Below, piece after piece: positions 19,159 through 27,989 of a stretch of DNA of 64,000 nt. The DNA is taken from assembly GCF_001898575.1 (NCBI RefSeq), contig NZ_MKUD01000027.1:46618-110617 (forward strand), read 5' to 3'. The notes under the pieces were generated by a model. The model was given only the letters and a program-made list of their open reading frames with translations, had not been told where the DNA came from and searched no databases. Both the position numbers and the translations under genes were made by a program. Origin of the DNA: Spirosoma sp. 48-14 (GTDB taxonomy: Bacteria; Bacteroidota; Bacteroidia; Cytophagales; Spirosomataceae). The first letter of the stretch is position 1, and each line of letters begins with the position of its first letter.

Positions 19159-20823
19159 ATGAATCAAAAACTTTTCTATTCGCTCGTCCTTACGGTGGTG
19201 GGAACCTTGTTGTTTATCCCGTTTCTGGGCGGGGTACGCTTATTTGACTGGGACGAAATTAACTTTGCTGAGTGTGCCCGCGAGATGATTGCCCTGGGCG
19301 ATTATCTACACGTACATATTGATTTTAAGCCATTTTACGAAAAACCACCGCTGTTTTTCTGGCTTCAGTCGATGATGATGAACCTGTTTGGCATCAATGA
19401 GTTTTCGGCCCGACTACCGAATGCCATCTGTGGGATTATCACCCTGGTGTATCTCTACAACCTGGGCCAGAAACTCCACGGGCATCGGTTTGGGCTGTTA
19501 TGGTCGCTGGCTTACCTGGGGTCGGTAACACCCCACCTGTATTTTCGCTCAGGTATTATCGATCCGTTTTTCAACCTGTTTATTTTCATTGGGTTAGTCA
19601 ATCTGATTTTTGCTTCCTGGAAACGTGAACGACTCGGTGGCGCCATGACTGTACCCAAACCGGAGTGGACGTACATCCTGATCGGGGGCTTTGTGCTGGG
19701 CCTGGCCATTCTGACCAAAGGACCGGTAGCCTACCTGATTATTTTTCTGGTACTGGTTACCTATTGGGCGCTCAACCGATTTCGCTGGTTTATTACGCCC
19801 TTCCAGTTTATAGGCTTTTCGTTGGCGGCTTCGGTAGGTTCGCTGCTGTGGTATGGGCTCGATATTTACCTGCATGGCCCAACGCTGGTACGGGAGTTTC
19901 TGGCGTATAGTATTCGATTGCTTAGTACGCCCGATGCGGGGCATGTGGGTTTTCCGGGTTACCATTTCATTATTCTGCTGGTGGGCTGCTTTCCCGCATC
20001 CATTTTTGCACTCCGGGCGTTTGGACCGCTATTTATCGAACGAAATTACCAGCGTGATTTCCGGCAGTGGATGCTCATTCTGTTCTGGGTAGTCCTGGTT
20101 CTGTTCAGCATTGTCCAGTCGAAAATTGTCCATTATTCGTCGCTCTGCTATTTCCCGTTGACCTACTTTGCCGCGCTGACATTGTCGCAGTTGGAAGACC
20201 GGAAAATTCAGTTCAGCAACTGGCTACGGGCCGGACTGATTATCGTTGGCGGTATTTTCGTGCTGGCCGTGGGGGGCTTGCCGCTGATTGCCCATCGGAT
20301 GGATATTGTTCGCCAGTTTGCCGATCAGGATGCGTTTTCACAGGGTAATCTGGACGCCAATATCGACTGGCCTTACTGGACACTGATTCCTGGTATATGG
20401 CTGCTGATTATTCTGGTGTTGGTCATTCGATGGTATAACCATCACGAACCCGCGCAGGCATCCGTTGTACTGTTTGGGGGAATGGCTGTATTCATAACCC
20501 TGACACTCTGGGCCTTTATTGGGCGGATTGAAGGCATTTCACAGGCGGCTGCCATGCGGTTCTTTGAACGGGCGCAGGGGCAGAATGTATACGTGAAAAC
20601 CTACGGCTACCATAGCTATGGCCCATTTTTTTATACAATGAAACCGCCCGTAACGAATCCGAATGCCTATAACGACGATTGGCTGCTGCACGGTAAGATC
20701 GATAAAGATGTACTCTTCATCCGTCATGCATCCGAGCAACCCACCCTGCTCGACTCCCTGCCCGATGTAAAGAAAACGGGCCAGGAGAACGGCTTCGTCT
20801 TCTATCGTCGTCAGGCGAAATAG
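19159..20823 (+). CDS. ArnT/PMT-type glycosyltransferase (GT-C fold)
   Basis: The 554-residue membrane protein starts with one TM helix followed by the acidic periplasmic loop FDWDEINFAECAREMIALGD, the DE-type motif of dolichyl- or undecaprenyl-phosphate-sugar transferases (PMT_2/ArnT). Another 10-12 hydrophobic helices follow, then a short soluble C-terminal part. It transfers a sugar from a polyprenyl carrier to lipid A, protein or another envelope acceptor; the acceptor is not deducible. A TATTTTTG -7-like element lies at 19110-19117. No partner sugar-synthesis genes flank it. Confidence 0.82.
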   Translation: MNQKLFYSLVLTVVGTLLFIPFLGGVRLFDWDEINFAECAREMIALGDYLHVHIDFKPFYEKPPLFFWLQSMMMNLFGINEFSARLPNAICGIITLVYLYNLGQKLHGHRFGLLWSLAYLGSVTPHLYFRSGIIDPFFNLFIFIGLVNLIFASWKRERLGGAMTVPKPEWTYILIGGFVLGLAILTKGPVAYLIIFLVLVTYWALNRFRWFITPFQFIGFSLAASVGSLLWYGLDIYLHGPTLVREFLAYSIRLLSTPDAGHVGFPGYHFIILLVGCFPASIFALRAFGPLFIERNYQRDFRQWMLILFWVVLVLFSIVQSKIVHYSSLCYFPLTYFAALTLSQLEDRKIQFSNWLRAGLIIVGGIFVLAVGGLPLIAHRMDIVRQFADQDAFSQGNLDANIDWPYWTLIPGIWLLIILVLVIRWYNHHEPAQASVVLFGGMAVFITLTLWAFIGRIEGISQAAAMRFFERAQGQNVYVKTYGYHSYGPFFYTMKPPVTNPNAYNDDWLLHGKIDKDVLFIRHASEQPTLLDSLPDVKKTGQENGFVFYRRQAK

Positions 20824-20836
20824 GCTTGATTAAACT

Positions 20837-20860
20837 CATCGAAGCTCTTTTGTTTCGATG
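20837..20860 (+). terminator. Stem-loop after the glycosyltransferase gene
   Basis: CATCGAA and TTCGATG pair over a 10-base loop 14 bp after the stop codon, followed by TTCTGATATTTTTG. A moderate rho-independent terminator. Confidence 0.5.
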
Positions 20861-20928
20861 TTCTGATATTTTTGATCCTTTTTATTACTAACTTACTTGT
20901 AATAAGCAACTTGCAAAAGGTATCACAC

Positions 20929-20985
20929 CGATAGGGGCAAGTGTTTCCAGTTATAAAGCTTTTTAGAAACACTTGCCCCTATTGG
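20929..20985. repeat. 17-bp stem-loop (ATAGGGGCAAGTGTTTC arms)
   Basis: Arms 20931-20947 and 20966-20982 are perfectly complementary with an 18-base AT-rich loop containing AAGCTT. There is no T-run on either side. It lies between the glycosyltransferase and the small secreted protein gene, about 60 bp before that gene; a mobile hairpin, a processing site or a terminator are all possible. Confidence 0.6.
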
Positions 20986-21041
20986 GGCCATCACTTATTT
21001 AAGGGATGATAAGTCAGTTGATTTTGCTAAACACAAACCGT

Positions 21042-21332
21042 ATGAAAAAGGCCTTACTCGTTCCAATGCTCTGCGCATCTATTGCTGCTGTGGCTCAGTC
21101 GATTGATACGACAAAAGCCAAACCCACCACGAATTCTTTTTCGAAATACCAGCAGCCGAGCCAGTACGGTGTGCAGACTACGCCATCGCCATCCCCGGCA
21201 TCGGCAGGTCAGCCAAACCCGGATATGGTTAAAAAGATCGAGCAAAAACGGGTGAGTTCAACATATCAGTATCAGAATGGTCGCATAATCGGTGGCAAAA
21301 CTACCCTGCAATTCAGTAAGAAAAAGAACTGA
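21042..21332 (+). CDS. Small secreted protein, unknown function
   Basis: Started at the ATG at 21042, the 96-residue product has a signal peptide (MKKALLVPMLCASIAAVAQ) and a polar mature part with a Pro/Ser-rich section (TTPSPSPASAGQPNP) and a basic C-terminus (TTLQFSKKKN). No family recognised. The start 36 bp upstream in the same frame would bury the signal peptide, so I reject it. It is followed after 19 bp by the DUF1569 gene, so the two are probably co-transcribed. Confidence 0.65.
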   Translation: MKKALLVPMLCASIAAVAQSIDTTKAKPTTNSFSKYQQPSQYGVQTTPSPSPASAGQPNPDMVKKIEQKRVSSTYQYQNGRIIGGKTTLQFSKKKN

Positions 21333-21351
21333 AGCCCCCTTTGCCGTACCT

Positions 21352-21801
21352 ATGAAAAGTCTGTACGAAACCAATCCTCTGGCCGAAATTCTGAGTCGAA
21401 TTGAAAAGCTACGCCCAAATTCCCAGCGCCAGTGGGGGAAAATGGATGTAGCCCAGATGCTGGCACATTGTTCTGTAGGCATGGAAACGGCGACTGGCCA
21501 GAAAAAACTTCCACGATTATTCATTGGCCGTATACTGGCTCCTTTCGTTAAAACCAGTTTCTACAATGAGAAACCGTTCAATAGAAACGGGCCTACGCAT
21601 AAGGATTTTGTTGTGGCCGATCAGCGCGTATTTGAAGCAGAGAAAGAAAAACTGATGCAACTCGTTAAGCAGTTTTCGGTAGGTGGCCCTGCAAGGTGTA
21701 CGACGCATCCTCATTCATTTTTCGGGGAACTGACTCCCGAGCAATGGAGTATTGGGATGTATAAGCACCTGGATCATCATCTGCGGCAGTTTGGTGTTTG
21801 A
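21352..21801 (+). CDS. DUF1569 family protein (DinB-like fold)
   Basis: The 149-residue product begins MKSLYETNPLAEILSRIEKL and contains QRQWGKMDVAQMLAHCSVGM with metal-ligand-like His, then a C-terminal MYKHLDHHLRQFGV. This matches DUF1569, a four-helix DinB/YfiT-like group in which three His bind a metal; enzymatic role unknown (mycothiol- or bacillithiol-type transferases are relatives). The overlapping upstream frame to 21292 lies inside the preceding gene, so I use the ATG at 21352. Confidence 0.8.
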   Translation: MKSLYETNPLAEILSRIEKLRPNSQRQWGKMDVAQMLAHCSVGMETATGQKKLPRLFIGRILAPFVKTSFYNEKPFNRNGPTHKDFVVADQRVFEAEKEKLMQLVKQFSVGGPARCTTHPHSFFGELTPEQWSIGMYKHLDHHLRQFGV

Positions 21802-21845
21802 TCGCTTTGTCAAACCGTTGAGGTAGCCCGTTCGTTATAAGGAGC

Positions 21846-22271
21846 ATGGCTACCTCTCTACAATCAACTCAATGCTCCTCCTTACGTCGGGGCTACCGGT
21901 TAACCGTCAGCTACGGCTGGTTTATCCTCTTTTTGCTGTGTTTATCAGCCTGTACTCACTCGGATGTGGGTTCTAAAAAACGACTGACGATCGATGTGGG
22001 GCAGATCAAGGAAATTTCCATACCTAGCCGGGGCGATGGGACATCGGAACTGATCGGTACGTCGGATAACCAGGAAGTGGTGGATGTGTCCCGGCAGCAG
22101 CTTGCGCCCGCTGTAGATACATTGAAACGAACCAATAATGGCCCCACAGTATTTCAGATCAAGGGCGTTACGGTCGGCACCGCTAACGTCGTGTTTTCGA
22201 CAAGACCGCTGAATCAACCCGGCGCTGGTCAGCCTGTTCGTACGTATGTGGTACAGGTAAAGGCAAAGTAA
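21846..22271 (+). CDS. Lipoprotein of unknown function (Ig/chagasin-like beta protein)
   Basis: The 141-residue product has a long basic leader, a hydrophobic segment and a lipobox LSAC, indicating a lipid-anchored protein. The mature part (about 105 residues) is beta-rich: RLTIDVGQIKEISIPSRG, then TVFQIKGVTVGTANVVFSTR and a last strand VRTYVVQVKAK. This layout resembles single Ig-like or chagasin-like domains, but the resemblance is weak. It starts 45 bp after the DUF1569 stop on the same strand. Confidence 0.65.
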   Translation: MATSLQSTQCSSLRRGYRLTVSYGWFILFLLCLSACTHSDVGSKKRLTIDVGQIKEISIPSRGDGTSELIGTSDNQEVVDVSRQQLAPAVDTLKRTNNGPTVFQIKGVTVGTANVVFSTRPLNQPGAGQPVRTYVVQVKAK

Positions 22272-22309
22272 ATCGTCAATTTCCTGTTGTTCTGCCGAGT
22301 ACGTGTTCG

Positions 22310-22375
22310 TAGCCGGACTAGGTCAATCCTTCAGCAACAAGGCAAGTAGTTCGCTGACGAACGCTAGTCCGGCTA
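22310..22375. repeat. 12-bp inverted repeat overlapping the YrdB C-terminus
   Basis: TAGCCGGACTAG (22310-22321) and CTAGTCCGGCTA (22364-22375) are perfect complements 42 bp apart. The right arm lies in the last codons of the YrdB-family gene, so a stem-loop could form in the 3' ends of both convergent transcripts. Confidence 0.45.
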
Positions 22376-22661
22376 AGGTGATTGCCAAACGCGTATAACC
22401 TGTTCGGTATAATAGAAAAAAAGCCAGGCCAAACATAAGCAGTACAAATAGCGTATGATAGGGAAAGCTAAGCTGGTGCGTTGAGCGGGGTGCTGCAAAA
22501 ATACCCCACAGTGTTGCGGCTGCCAGTGGCAGGCCAATTGCCAGGAGATATTTTCCGTAAGGGTGCTGGCTCAGGTGAAATCCCGCATAGCCGTAAGCGC
22601 CTAACATACAGAGTTCCAGCAGAAAATATAGGGTTTGGTGCAGACCTTTCAGAAGTTGCAT
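22323..22661 (-). CDS. YrdB family membrane protein (DUF2568)
   Basis: The 112-residue protein has four predicted TM helices and the YrdB/DUF2568 pattern: LLELCMLGAYGYAGFHL, then GLPLAAATLWGIFAAPRSTHQL (the conserved WGxFxAP segment), and two further helices. Function is unknown. Its stop is 51 bp from that of the lipoprotein gene (convergent). It lies downstream of the acetamidase gene on the same strand, separated by a stem-loop. Confidence 0.78.
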   Translation of the reverse strand: MQLLKGLHQTLYFLLELCMLGAYGYAGFHLSQHPYGKYLLAIGLPLAAATLWGIFAAPRSTHQLSFPYHTLFVLLMFGLAFFLLYRTGYTRLAITLAGLAFVSELLALLLKD

Positions 22662-22682
22662 GGACAGTATTGATTGAAATGG

Positions 22683-22733
22683 TGTCGTTCCGGTCAGAAA
22701 GGAAGGTAAAACACCTCTCCAACCGGAACGACA
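22683..22733 (-). terminator. Stem-loop after the acetamidase gene
   Basis: Perfect 12-base arms TGTCGTTCCGGT and ACCGGAACGACA (22683-22694 and 22722-22733) enclose a further pairing (AGGT with ACCT). It starts 7 bp after the acetamidase stop and ends 22 bp before the YrdB start in the leftward direction. There is no long T-run; terminator or mRNA-stability hairpin. Confidence 0.55.
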
Positions 22734-22739
22734 GAAAAG

Positions 22740-23864
22740 CTAAGCCCAGAATGTAAATTTCTTTTTCGTAAAGATCGATTTCGGGATCATGGCATGCACA
22801 CCCAGAGTTTGATCGACTACCTGACTCACCTCAAAATCGACGGCGGTACTGGCAATAGACAACGCTTCGTTAAATGTAAAGCCCAGTTCGTCGCGAATGA
22901 AGGCGCAGGCTTCTGAAAGCGCGTTTTTCATGGCTTTGTTCAGGTCTTTATCCAGGCCGACGGCGATGAAATGGGTGGGGGTTTCAGCGCGGGGATTTTT
23001 CAGCGTTTTGCCTTTGTGCACAATGAATTTCACTGTGAGGTTAATGGCTGTTTCGATGGCTACCCCGCTCACTTCCCCATTCCCCTGTGCGCCATGCCCA
23101 TCGCCAGTCGTAAATAATCCACCGGGGACCGATACCGGCAGAAATAAGGTTGTTCCTTTCGTGAGGTGTTTGATATCCAGATTACCCCCGTAAAAATTGG
23201 GTGGTATCGAACTCTGGTGGCCCATGTCGGCGGGTGGCGATAACGCCATGACGCCCATAAACGGTTTTAGCGGAATCTCGATACCTTCCTTAAACGTTGC
23301 GGTTTTGCGTTTCATATCGTATCGATACACGAATGTTTCGCGGGTTTTTACCTCGTCGGGAATCCCACCACCGCCCGGCCAGACGCTGTTGACGCCAAAG
23401 GGAGCTGGAAACGTGAGGTCGAGGATGCGGATTTCCAGACTATCGCCCGGCTCAGCGCCTTCGATGTAGATCGGCCCCGTCAGCATATGGCCGCGAATGC
23501 CGGATGGTTCTGGTTTTACATTCTTCAGAATCGCAATCACTTCCTGCGCATGCTGGTCGATGGGTAACTTGTTTTTGGTATAAAACTCTTCGGGATTGGT
23601 TCGACTTACCCCCGACGGATTAACTGTCTGAATTTCAACGGTATCGCCATCGGCTACTTTAGCGACAGGTGGTACATCGGCGCCAAAGTAACCCCATACC
23701 ATGTTTTCAGGCAATGACCGAACGATGTGATCGGGCTTTATCGGCAGGGCGTTGGAGGCTGCCTCTAATACCAATAGAGGAGATGCGGTCGTTAGTTGGC
23801 TGGTCGACAAAGCCGCCAATCCGTTGCGGGTGGTCTGGAGGAACGAACGTCGGGTTGTTTTCAT
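22740..23864 (-). CDS. Acetamidase/formamidase family protein with Tat-type signal
   Basis: Started at the ATG at 23864, the 374-residue protein begins MKTTRRSFLQTTRNGLAALS, a twin-arginine signal, so it is likely exported folded. The body matches FmdA/AmdA: an IRGHMLTGPIYIEGAEPGDSL segment, GMVGVMALSPP-like FMGVMALSPPADMG, GDGHGAQGNGEVSGVAIET with likely metal ligands, and a C-terminal AHIRDELGFTF-like helix. It hydrolyses short amides to the carboxylate and ammonia; the natural substrate is unknown. An upstream in-frame ATG at 23981 would place the signal in the middle, so I reject it. It diverges from the MFS gene. Confidence 0.85.
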   Translation of the reverse strand: MKTTRRSFLQTTRNGLAALSTSQLTTASPLLVLEAASNALPIKPDHIVRSLPENMVWGYFGADVPPVAKVADGDTVEIQTVNPSGVSRTNPEEFYTKNKLPIDQHAQEVIAILKNVKPEPSGIRGHMLTGPIYIEGAEPGDSLEIRILDLTFPAPFGVNSVWPGGGGIPDEVKTRETFVYRYDMKRKTATFKEGIEIPLKPFMGVMALSPPADMGHQSSIPPNFYGGNLDIKHLTKGTTLFLPVSVPGGLFTTGDGHGAQGNGEVSGVAIETAINLTVKFIVHKGKTLKNPRAETPTHFIAVGLDKDLNKAMKNALSEACAFIRDELGFTFNEALSIASTAVDFEVSQVVDQTLGVHAMIPKSIFTKKKFTFWA

Positions 23865-24021
23865 CAGGTTGTTATGGTAGTTTGTCTCAGAAAATGAGTG
23901 TACTAAGATAAAAAATCGCTGTTCAGTTGCTTCGTCGACAGTCATTTTGTTGTCGATTTTAATCAGAATTGCCCGAAACAACCCAGCGTATTAACCTGTT
24001 ACCTTCCCGAAGTAACCTGAA

Positions 24022-25479
24022 TTGCCTGTGTCATCGCCCACTACCTCCGTCCCATCATCATCGCCCAATAAATGGATCATTCTGGGAACGGTCATGTTCG
24101 GCACGTTCATGTCGACGCTCGATAGCAGTATTGTCAACATTGCCCTACCGACGATTCGCCGGGAACTGGCGGCTGGCGACAGTGTGGAATGGATCGTACT
24201 GTGTTACCTGCTGACGACCACCAGTACCCTGCTGATTATGGGTAAACTGTCGGATTGGGTCGGCCGTCGGCAGCTTTATATTACCGGCTTCTGCGTTTTT
24301 GTGCTGGGGTCGTTGCTTTGCGGACTAGCCTGGAGTTTGTGGTCGCTGGTAGCGTTTCGGGTCGTGCAGGGGTTAGGGGCCGCCATGATCTTCGCCATTG
24401 GACCGGCTATTATCGGTGACGCGTTTGCGCCAAATGAACGAGGACAGGCGTTGGGATTTATGGGATCTATTGTAGCCGCAGGTTCCAGCGCCGGGCCGGT
24501 CATTGGTGGTTTATTGCTGGGAAAATTTGGCTGGACCAGTATCTTTTTTGTAAATGTTCCCATCGGGCTAATTGCCATCTGGCGAGCCTGGACCATTTTG
24601 CCCGAAACGCCCAAAGTAAGCGGACAACGTTTTGATTTGGTCGGAGCAGGGCTGTTCCTACTGGGTGTTATTTCGTTGCTGACCGGGCTGGATTTTGGAC
24701 CTGAACCCCGCTACGGCTGGGATAACCCGCTAGTGATCTCCCTACTGGCTATCGGTGTTGTGTTGCTGGCTTTGTTCCTGTTCTGGGAAACGCGGGTTAG
24801 TGAACCCATGTTACGATTAAACTTATTTCGAATCTGGCCGTTCACTTCGGCCATTCTGGCGGCTTTTTGTGGGTTTGTTGCCTCGGGCGGCAACCTGTTT
24901 GTGATTCCATTCTTTCTGCAGCAATTACTTGGCCTAAATCCCGAACGGGCGGGGTTGGTGTTGCTGGCTGGCCCACTTACCCTTAGCCTGGTGGCTCCTT
25001 TGGGTGGGTATCTGTCTAGTCGGGTTAGCACGCGATGGCTGTCCAGTTTCGGGTTGTTGATAACGGCCTGTGGTTATTTTGCCTTTTCGTTTCTGGATAC
25101 CGCTTGGGAGTGGAATGATGTGGTTTGGCGGAGTGCGCTGGTTAGCATGGGATTTGGCCTGTTCCAGTCGCCCAATAGCAGCAGTGCTCTTAACGCGGCT
25201 CCAATGAATCAGCGGGGAATTGCCAGTAGTATGATTGCCTTTATGCGAAATCTGGGGTTTGTGGTGGGCATTGCATTGGCGGCTGCGGTCTGGTACAGTA
25301 CACGCAACCGATATGCGCTGGCGCATCAGGTGACCTACGAAACCGTTGAGGCCCAGTTGCTAGGTATGCATTATGCGTATCGGGTCATGGCGGGGCTGGT
25401 GTTTACCGGGGCCATTATTTCATTCAGCCGGGGGCGAGCCACAAAACCATCACCGCCCGTGACTGTTTCAGAAGTCTGA
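24022..25479 (+). CDS. MFS drug-efflux-type transporter (DHA2, EmrB/QacA-like)
   Basis: The 485-residue protein has about 14 hydrophobic helices and the DHA2 signatures: TFMSTLDSSIVNIALPTI in TM1, GKLSDWVGRRQLYITGF (motif A) and RVVQGLGAAMIFAIGPAII (motif C region). It exports small hydrophobic compounds using proton motive force; the substrate is unknown. Only non-ATG starts exist before TM1: TTG at 24022 or GTG at 24028, because an in-frame TAA lies at 24013. It diverges from the Tat-acetamidase gene with a 157-bp gap. Confidence 0.85.
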   Translation: MPVSSPTTSVPSSSPNKWIILGTVMFGTFMSTLDSSIVNIALPTIRRELAAGDSVEWIVLCYLLTTTSTLLIMGKLSDWVGRRQLYITGFCVFVLGSLLCGLAWSLWSLVAFRVVQGLGAAMIFAIGPAIIGDAFAPNERGQALGFMGSIVAAGSSAGPVIGGLLLGKFGWTSIFFVNVPIGLIAIWRAWTILPETPKVSGQRFDLVGAGLFLLGVISLLTGLDFGPEPRYGWDNPLVISLLAIGVVLLALFLFWETRVSEPMLRLNLFRIWPFTSAILAAFCGFVASGGNLFVIPFFLQQLLGLNPERAGLVLLAGPLTLSLVAPLGGYLSSRVSTRWLSSFGLLITACGYFAFSFLDTAWEWNDVVWRSALVSMGFGLFQSPNSSSALNAAPMNQRGIASSMIAFMRNLGFVVGIALAAAVWYSTRNRYALAHQVTYETVEAQLLGMHYAYRVMAGLVFTGAIISFSRGRATKPSPPVTVSEV

Positions 25480-25498
25480 TCTGGTCACGGGCAGTTCA

Positions 25499-25900
25499 CT
25501 ATCGTTTAGGGCCAATTGAATCGTAGATGACAACTTTTTCCCAGAGATGGGCATAGTTGTTTCGGAAATCATCGTGGATGGGATGCTTCTGGTAGGCCTC
25601 TTCGTCGGCGGGGCTGTCGAAAAAGCAAAGCCACGAATAAGTGTATTTCCGTTCGATCACATCGCGGTTGGTAGCTGCGGGTGTGCCAATATGAACCAGC
25701 TTTATAGTTGGGCATTTAGCCAGTTTATTCAGCCCCTCCAGCAATTTGGCTTTGTCGGCTTCACTTCCGGTATTTTTCAGGTAAAACAGTACATGGTGCA
25801 CAAATAGCTGCCCCGCTTCGGGTGCTACAGCTGGTAGACTGGCTCCCAGTCCGGCAGCTACGCTGTTTTTGACAAAATTTCTTCGTGATTGATGACTCAT
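25499..25900 (-). CDS. Dabb (stress-responsive A/B barrel) family protein with Tat-like signal
   Basis: The 133-residue product, started at the ATG at 25900, begins MSHQSRRNFVKNSVAAGLGA, a Tat-like leader. The mature part is a Dabb ferredoxin-like barrel: FVHHVLFYLKNTGSEADKAK, KLVHIGTPAATNRDVIERKY and SWLCFFDSPADEEAYQKHP with the terminal HLWEKVVIYDSI. Dabb proteins form dimeric barrels; bacterial roles are mostly unknown. It is convergent with the MFS gene (19-bp gap). Confidence 0.82.
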   Translation of the reverse strand: MSHQSRRNFVKNSVAAGLGASLPAVAPEAGQLFVHHVLFYLKNTGSEADKAKLLEGLNKLAKCPTIKLVHIGTPAATNRDVIERKYTYSWLCFFDSPADEEAYQKHPIHDDFRNNYAHLWEKVVIYDSIGPKR

Positions 25901-26003
25901 CAGAATGCGGGCTATTGGGTGTATACAGGTTGATTTGTCAGCAAAAATGACGAACGATTTGTGCCCCAGCAAATTTACATCTGATTTCAGAGCAGGGCTT
26001 TAT

Positions 26004-26137
26004 TAAGAAGTTGTTTGCGTTCGTGGGGTCAGGTTCTTCCAACCTGACGCGTACGGTTTCTTAAAACCGAACGGTTGGCCTGGCTCGGTTTTGAGAAACC
26101 GCACTCAGGGCAGATTTGAGAATCTGCCCTCACCCTA
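26004..26137. repeat. Modular hairpin repeat, copy B
   Basis: Same architecture as the copy after lutC: TTAAGAAGTTG lead-in, GTCAGGTT/AACCTGAC (26028-26048), CGGTTT/AAACCG with loop CTTA (26054-26069), CGGTTT/AAACCG with loop TGAG (26086-26101) and GGGCAGATT/AATCTGCCC with loop TGAG (26108-26129), ending CCTCACCCT. Compared with copy A, the last stem carries a paired C-G to A-T change, keeping the helix intact. It occupies the gap between the Dabb and M48 genes; the remaining gap DNA shows nothing recognisable. Confidence 0.85.
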
Positions 26138-26257
26138 ACTGGAAAAAAGCTGTAAAATGACTACACAAATAGCTTCACTAAACCTTTCGATCCCTTAACT
26201 AGTCTTTTAATAGGCTCTATGTCTGATAGAGTTATCTAACACTTAATTCACTCAACG

Positions 26258-27031
26258 ATGAAACGTATAACAAAACTAGTTTTCTGGCTGCTTAGCCTCC
26301 CGTTGATCACTCAGGCGCAAATCCGACTGGATTCGAATCTGGTGAAAGCGGGTATGGCAGCCATCGGTTCGGCTACTTTGTCTGATGCACAGGTGGCGGA
26401 CTATTCACGGCAGGCTATGGTTCAAATGGATGCGCAAAATCCGGTAGCAGGCCCGAGCGATCCTTATACGGTACGACTGAATCGTATTGTTAAACGCCAT
26501 CATACCATTAGTGGCATACCACTCAACTATAAAGTATATAAAGTAAAGGATGTCAACGCGTTTGCTACGGCCGATGGAAGCGTTCGGGTATTTCAGGGAC
26601 TTATGGACATTATGACCGATACAGAGTTGCTGGCCGTAATGGGTCATGAAATCGGCCATGTTGCCAATCATGATGTACGCGATGCTATGAAACGGTCCTT
26701 ACAACGGTCAGCCATACGGGATGTAGCGTCGGCTAACTCAGGGGTAATCGGTAAAATTTCGCGCTCGCAGTTGGGCGACGTAGCCGATTATCTGGTAGGG
26801 GCCTCATTCAGCCGGAAGCAGGAAACCGAAGCGGATGATTACAGTTATAGTTTTCTGAAACGAAATGGATATAGTGTGCTGGCATTGGCTACCTCTTTTG
26901 AGAAGCTGGCTAAACTGAGTGGCGGAGGACAAGGGGGGCAAGTAGCAACGATCATGTCGAGTCACCCCGACAGTAAAGCGCGTGCGCAGCGTGTCCGCGA
27001 CCGTGCCCGTCGAGAGGGTTTGCTACGATAA
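26258..27031 (+). CDS. M48 family zinc metallopeptidase, exported
   Basis: The 257-residue protein has an N-terminal signal or anchor (LVFWLLSLPLITQAQ) and an M48 peptidase domain with the zinc motif HEIGH in LLAVMGHEIGHVANHDVRD and the third ligand Glu in FSRKQETEADDYSYSFLKRNGY. These BepA/LoiP-type periplasmic proteases degrade misfolded outer-membrane proteins. The C-terminus ends with the family's SSHPDSKARAQRVRDRA segment. It starts with ATG after an AT-rich gap holding a hairpin repeat copy. Confidence 0.9.
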   Translation: MKRITKLVFWLLSLPLITQAQIRLDSNLVKAGMAAIGSATLSDAQVADYSRQAMVQMDAQNPVAGPSDPYTVRLNRIVKRHHTISGIPLNYKVYKVKDVNAFATADGSVRVFQGLMDIMTDTELLAVMGHEIGHVANHDVRDAMKRSLQRSAIRDVASANSGVIGKISRSQLGDVADYLVGASFSRKQETEADDYSYSFLKRNGYSVLALATSFEKLAKLSGGGQGGQVATIMSSHPDSKARAQRVRDRARREGLLR

Positions 27032-27032
27032 T

Positions 27033-27126
27033 CAATCCTTTTTTGATTGAAAGGTGCGACCTCATCAGGATGGAAGGGATATAGTGCTATGCAGGCTATA
27101 AACATTCGCCCCCGGTGGGGTCGCAC
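27033..27126. repeat. Imperfect inverted-repeat element between the M48 and membrane-protein genes
   Basis: TCAATC/GATTGA with a T-rich loop (27033-27050) could terminate the M48 transcript. Next, GTGCGACCTCATCAGG (27054-27069) pairs with CCCGGTGGGGTCGCAC (27111-27126) at 13 of 16 positions, with a 41-base spacer. It looks like a small degenerate hairpin element. Confidence 0.45.
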
Positions 27127-27181
27127 TCGTTCTATATAGCATTTCAGACTAATTTGCGGGCTATTTGTAACTGGCCCGCCT

Positions 27182-27949
27182 ATGAATATTCTCCTATTGA
27201 AAGTAACCCTGATGCCGTCGGTGATCGCTCTGGTCACGCTGGCAGCCAGACGATGGGGGAATCAACTGGGTGGGTTAATCGGAAGTATGCCCTGGATCGC
27301 TGGGCCAATTCTACTGTTTTTTATACTGGAGCAGGGAAAAGATTTCGGCATTCATTCCATTCAGGGAACCATGACTGGCATATTGGCCCTGATCGCCTTT
27401 TGTTATAGTTATTCGGCCTTGTGTCGGAATTATAGCTGGTTTCCTACCTTGATGCTGTCGTATGTGATATATACCGCTACAGCACTATTGTTCAGTTATT
27501 TACAGTTGCGTTTATGGGTGAGCTACGGGTTGGTTATTGTGCTCGTATTCCTAGTTGTCCGGCTCTTCCCAACTCCGCCCATGCAGGCCGTTAAGGCTCG
27601 GCGTTTGCCATTCGAGATTCCGATTCGGATGTTGGTAGCTACCTTGTTCGTGCTGGTGATCACGGGGCTGGCCAGTGTACTTGGCCCAACCTGGAGCGGT
27701 ATTCTAACGCCTTTCCCAATTCTGACGTCCATTCTGGCCATTTTTTCGCATACCTTGCAGGGAAGTCGGGCTACCATTATGACCTTGCGTGGCCTGGTGA
27801 TGGGCCTGCTCGGATTTACAACCTTTCTCTTTTTACAGGCGTTTTTGCTTAACCAGTTTTCAGTCGCTGTCGCCTTCGGAATCGGCTTCATTATTAATGC
27901 TCTGATCAACCTGACGGCGAGTCGAATCTGGAGAGCCAGAGAAAAGTGA
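27182..27949 (+). CDS. Polytopic membrane protein, unknown function, probable internal duplication
   Basis: The 255-residue protein contains about eight TM helices and almost no soluble part. The two halves share a pattern: GLIGSMPWIAGPILLFFILEQ followed by a small-residue loop and SIQGTMTGILALIAFC in the first, and TWSGILTPFPILTSILAIFSH followed by LQGSRATIMTLRGLVMG in the second. This suggests an internal duplication as in many small transporters. I do not recognise the family. It is 40 bp upstream of the nucleotide-sugar dehydrogenase gene and may be co-transcribed. Confidence 0.65.
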   Translation: MNILLLKVTLMPSVIALVTLAARRWGNQLGGLIGSMPWIAGPILLFFILEQGKDFGIHSIQGTMTGILALIAFCYSYSALCRNYSWFPTLMLSYVIYTATALLFSYLQLRLWVSYGLVIVLVFLVVRLFPTPPMQAVKARRLPFEIPIRMLVATLFVLVITGLASVLGPTWSGILTPFPILTSILAIFSHTLQGSRATIMTLRGLVMGLLGFTTFLFLQAFLLNQFSVAVAFGIGFIINALINLTASRIWRAREK

Positions 27950-27989
27950 CGAGGCTACATGATGAGTATGAAGGGCATACAACACGAAT

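Noticed and set aside
20827..20838. TGA-N6-TCA match after the glycosyltransferase gene as a regulatory box
   Set aside because: It overlaps a terminator stem right after a stop codon, lacks the TCATA extension and fits the one or two chance hits expected outside the island.
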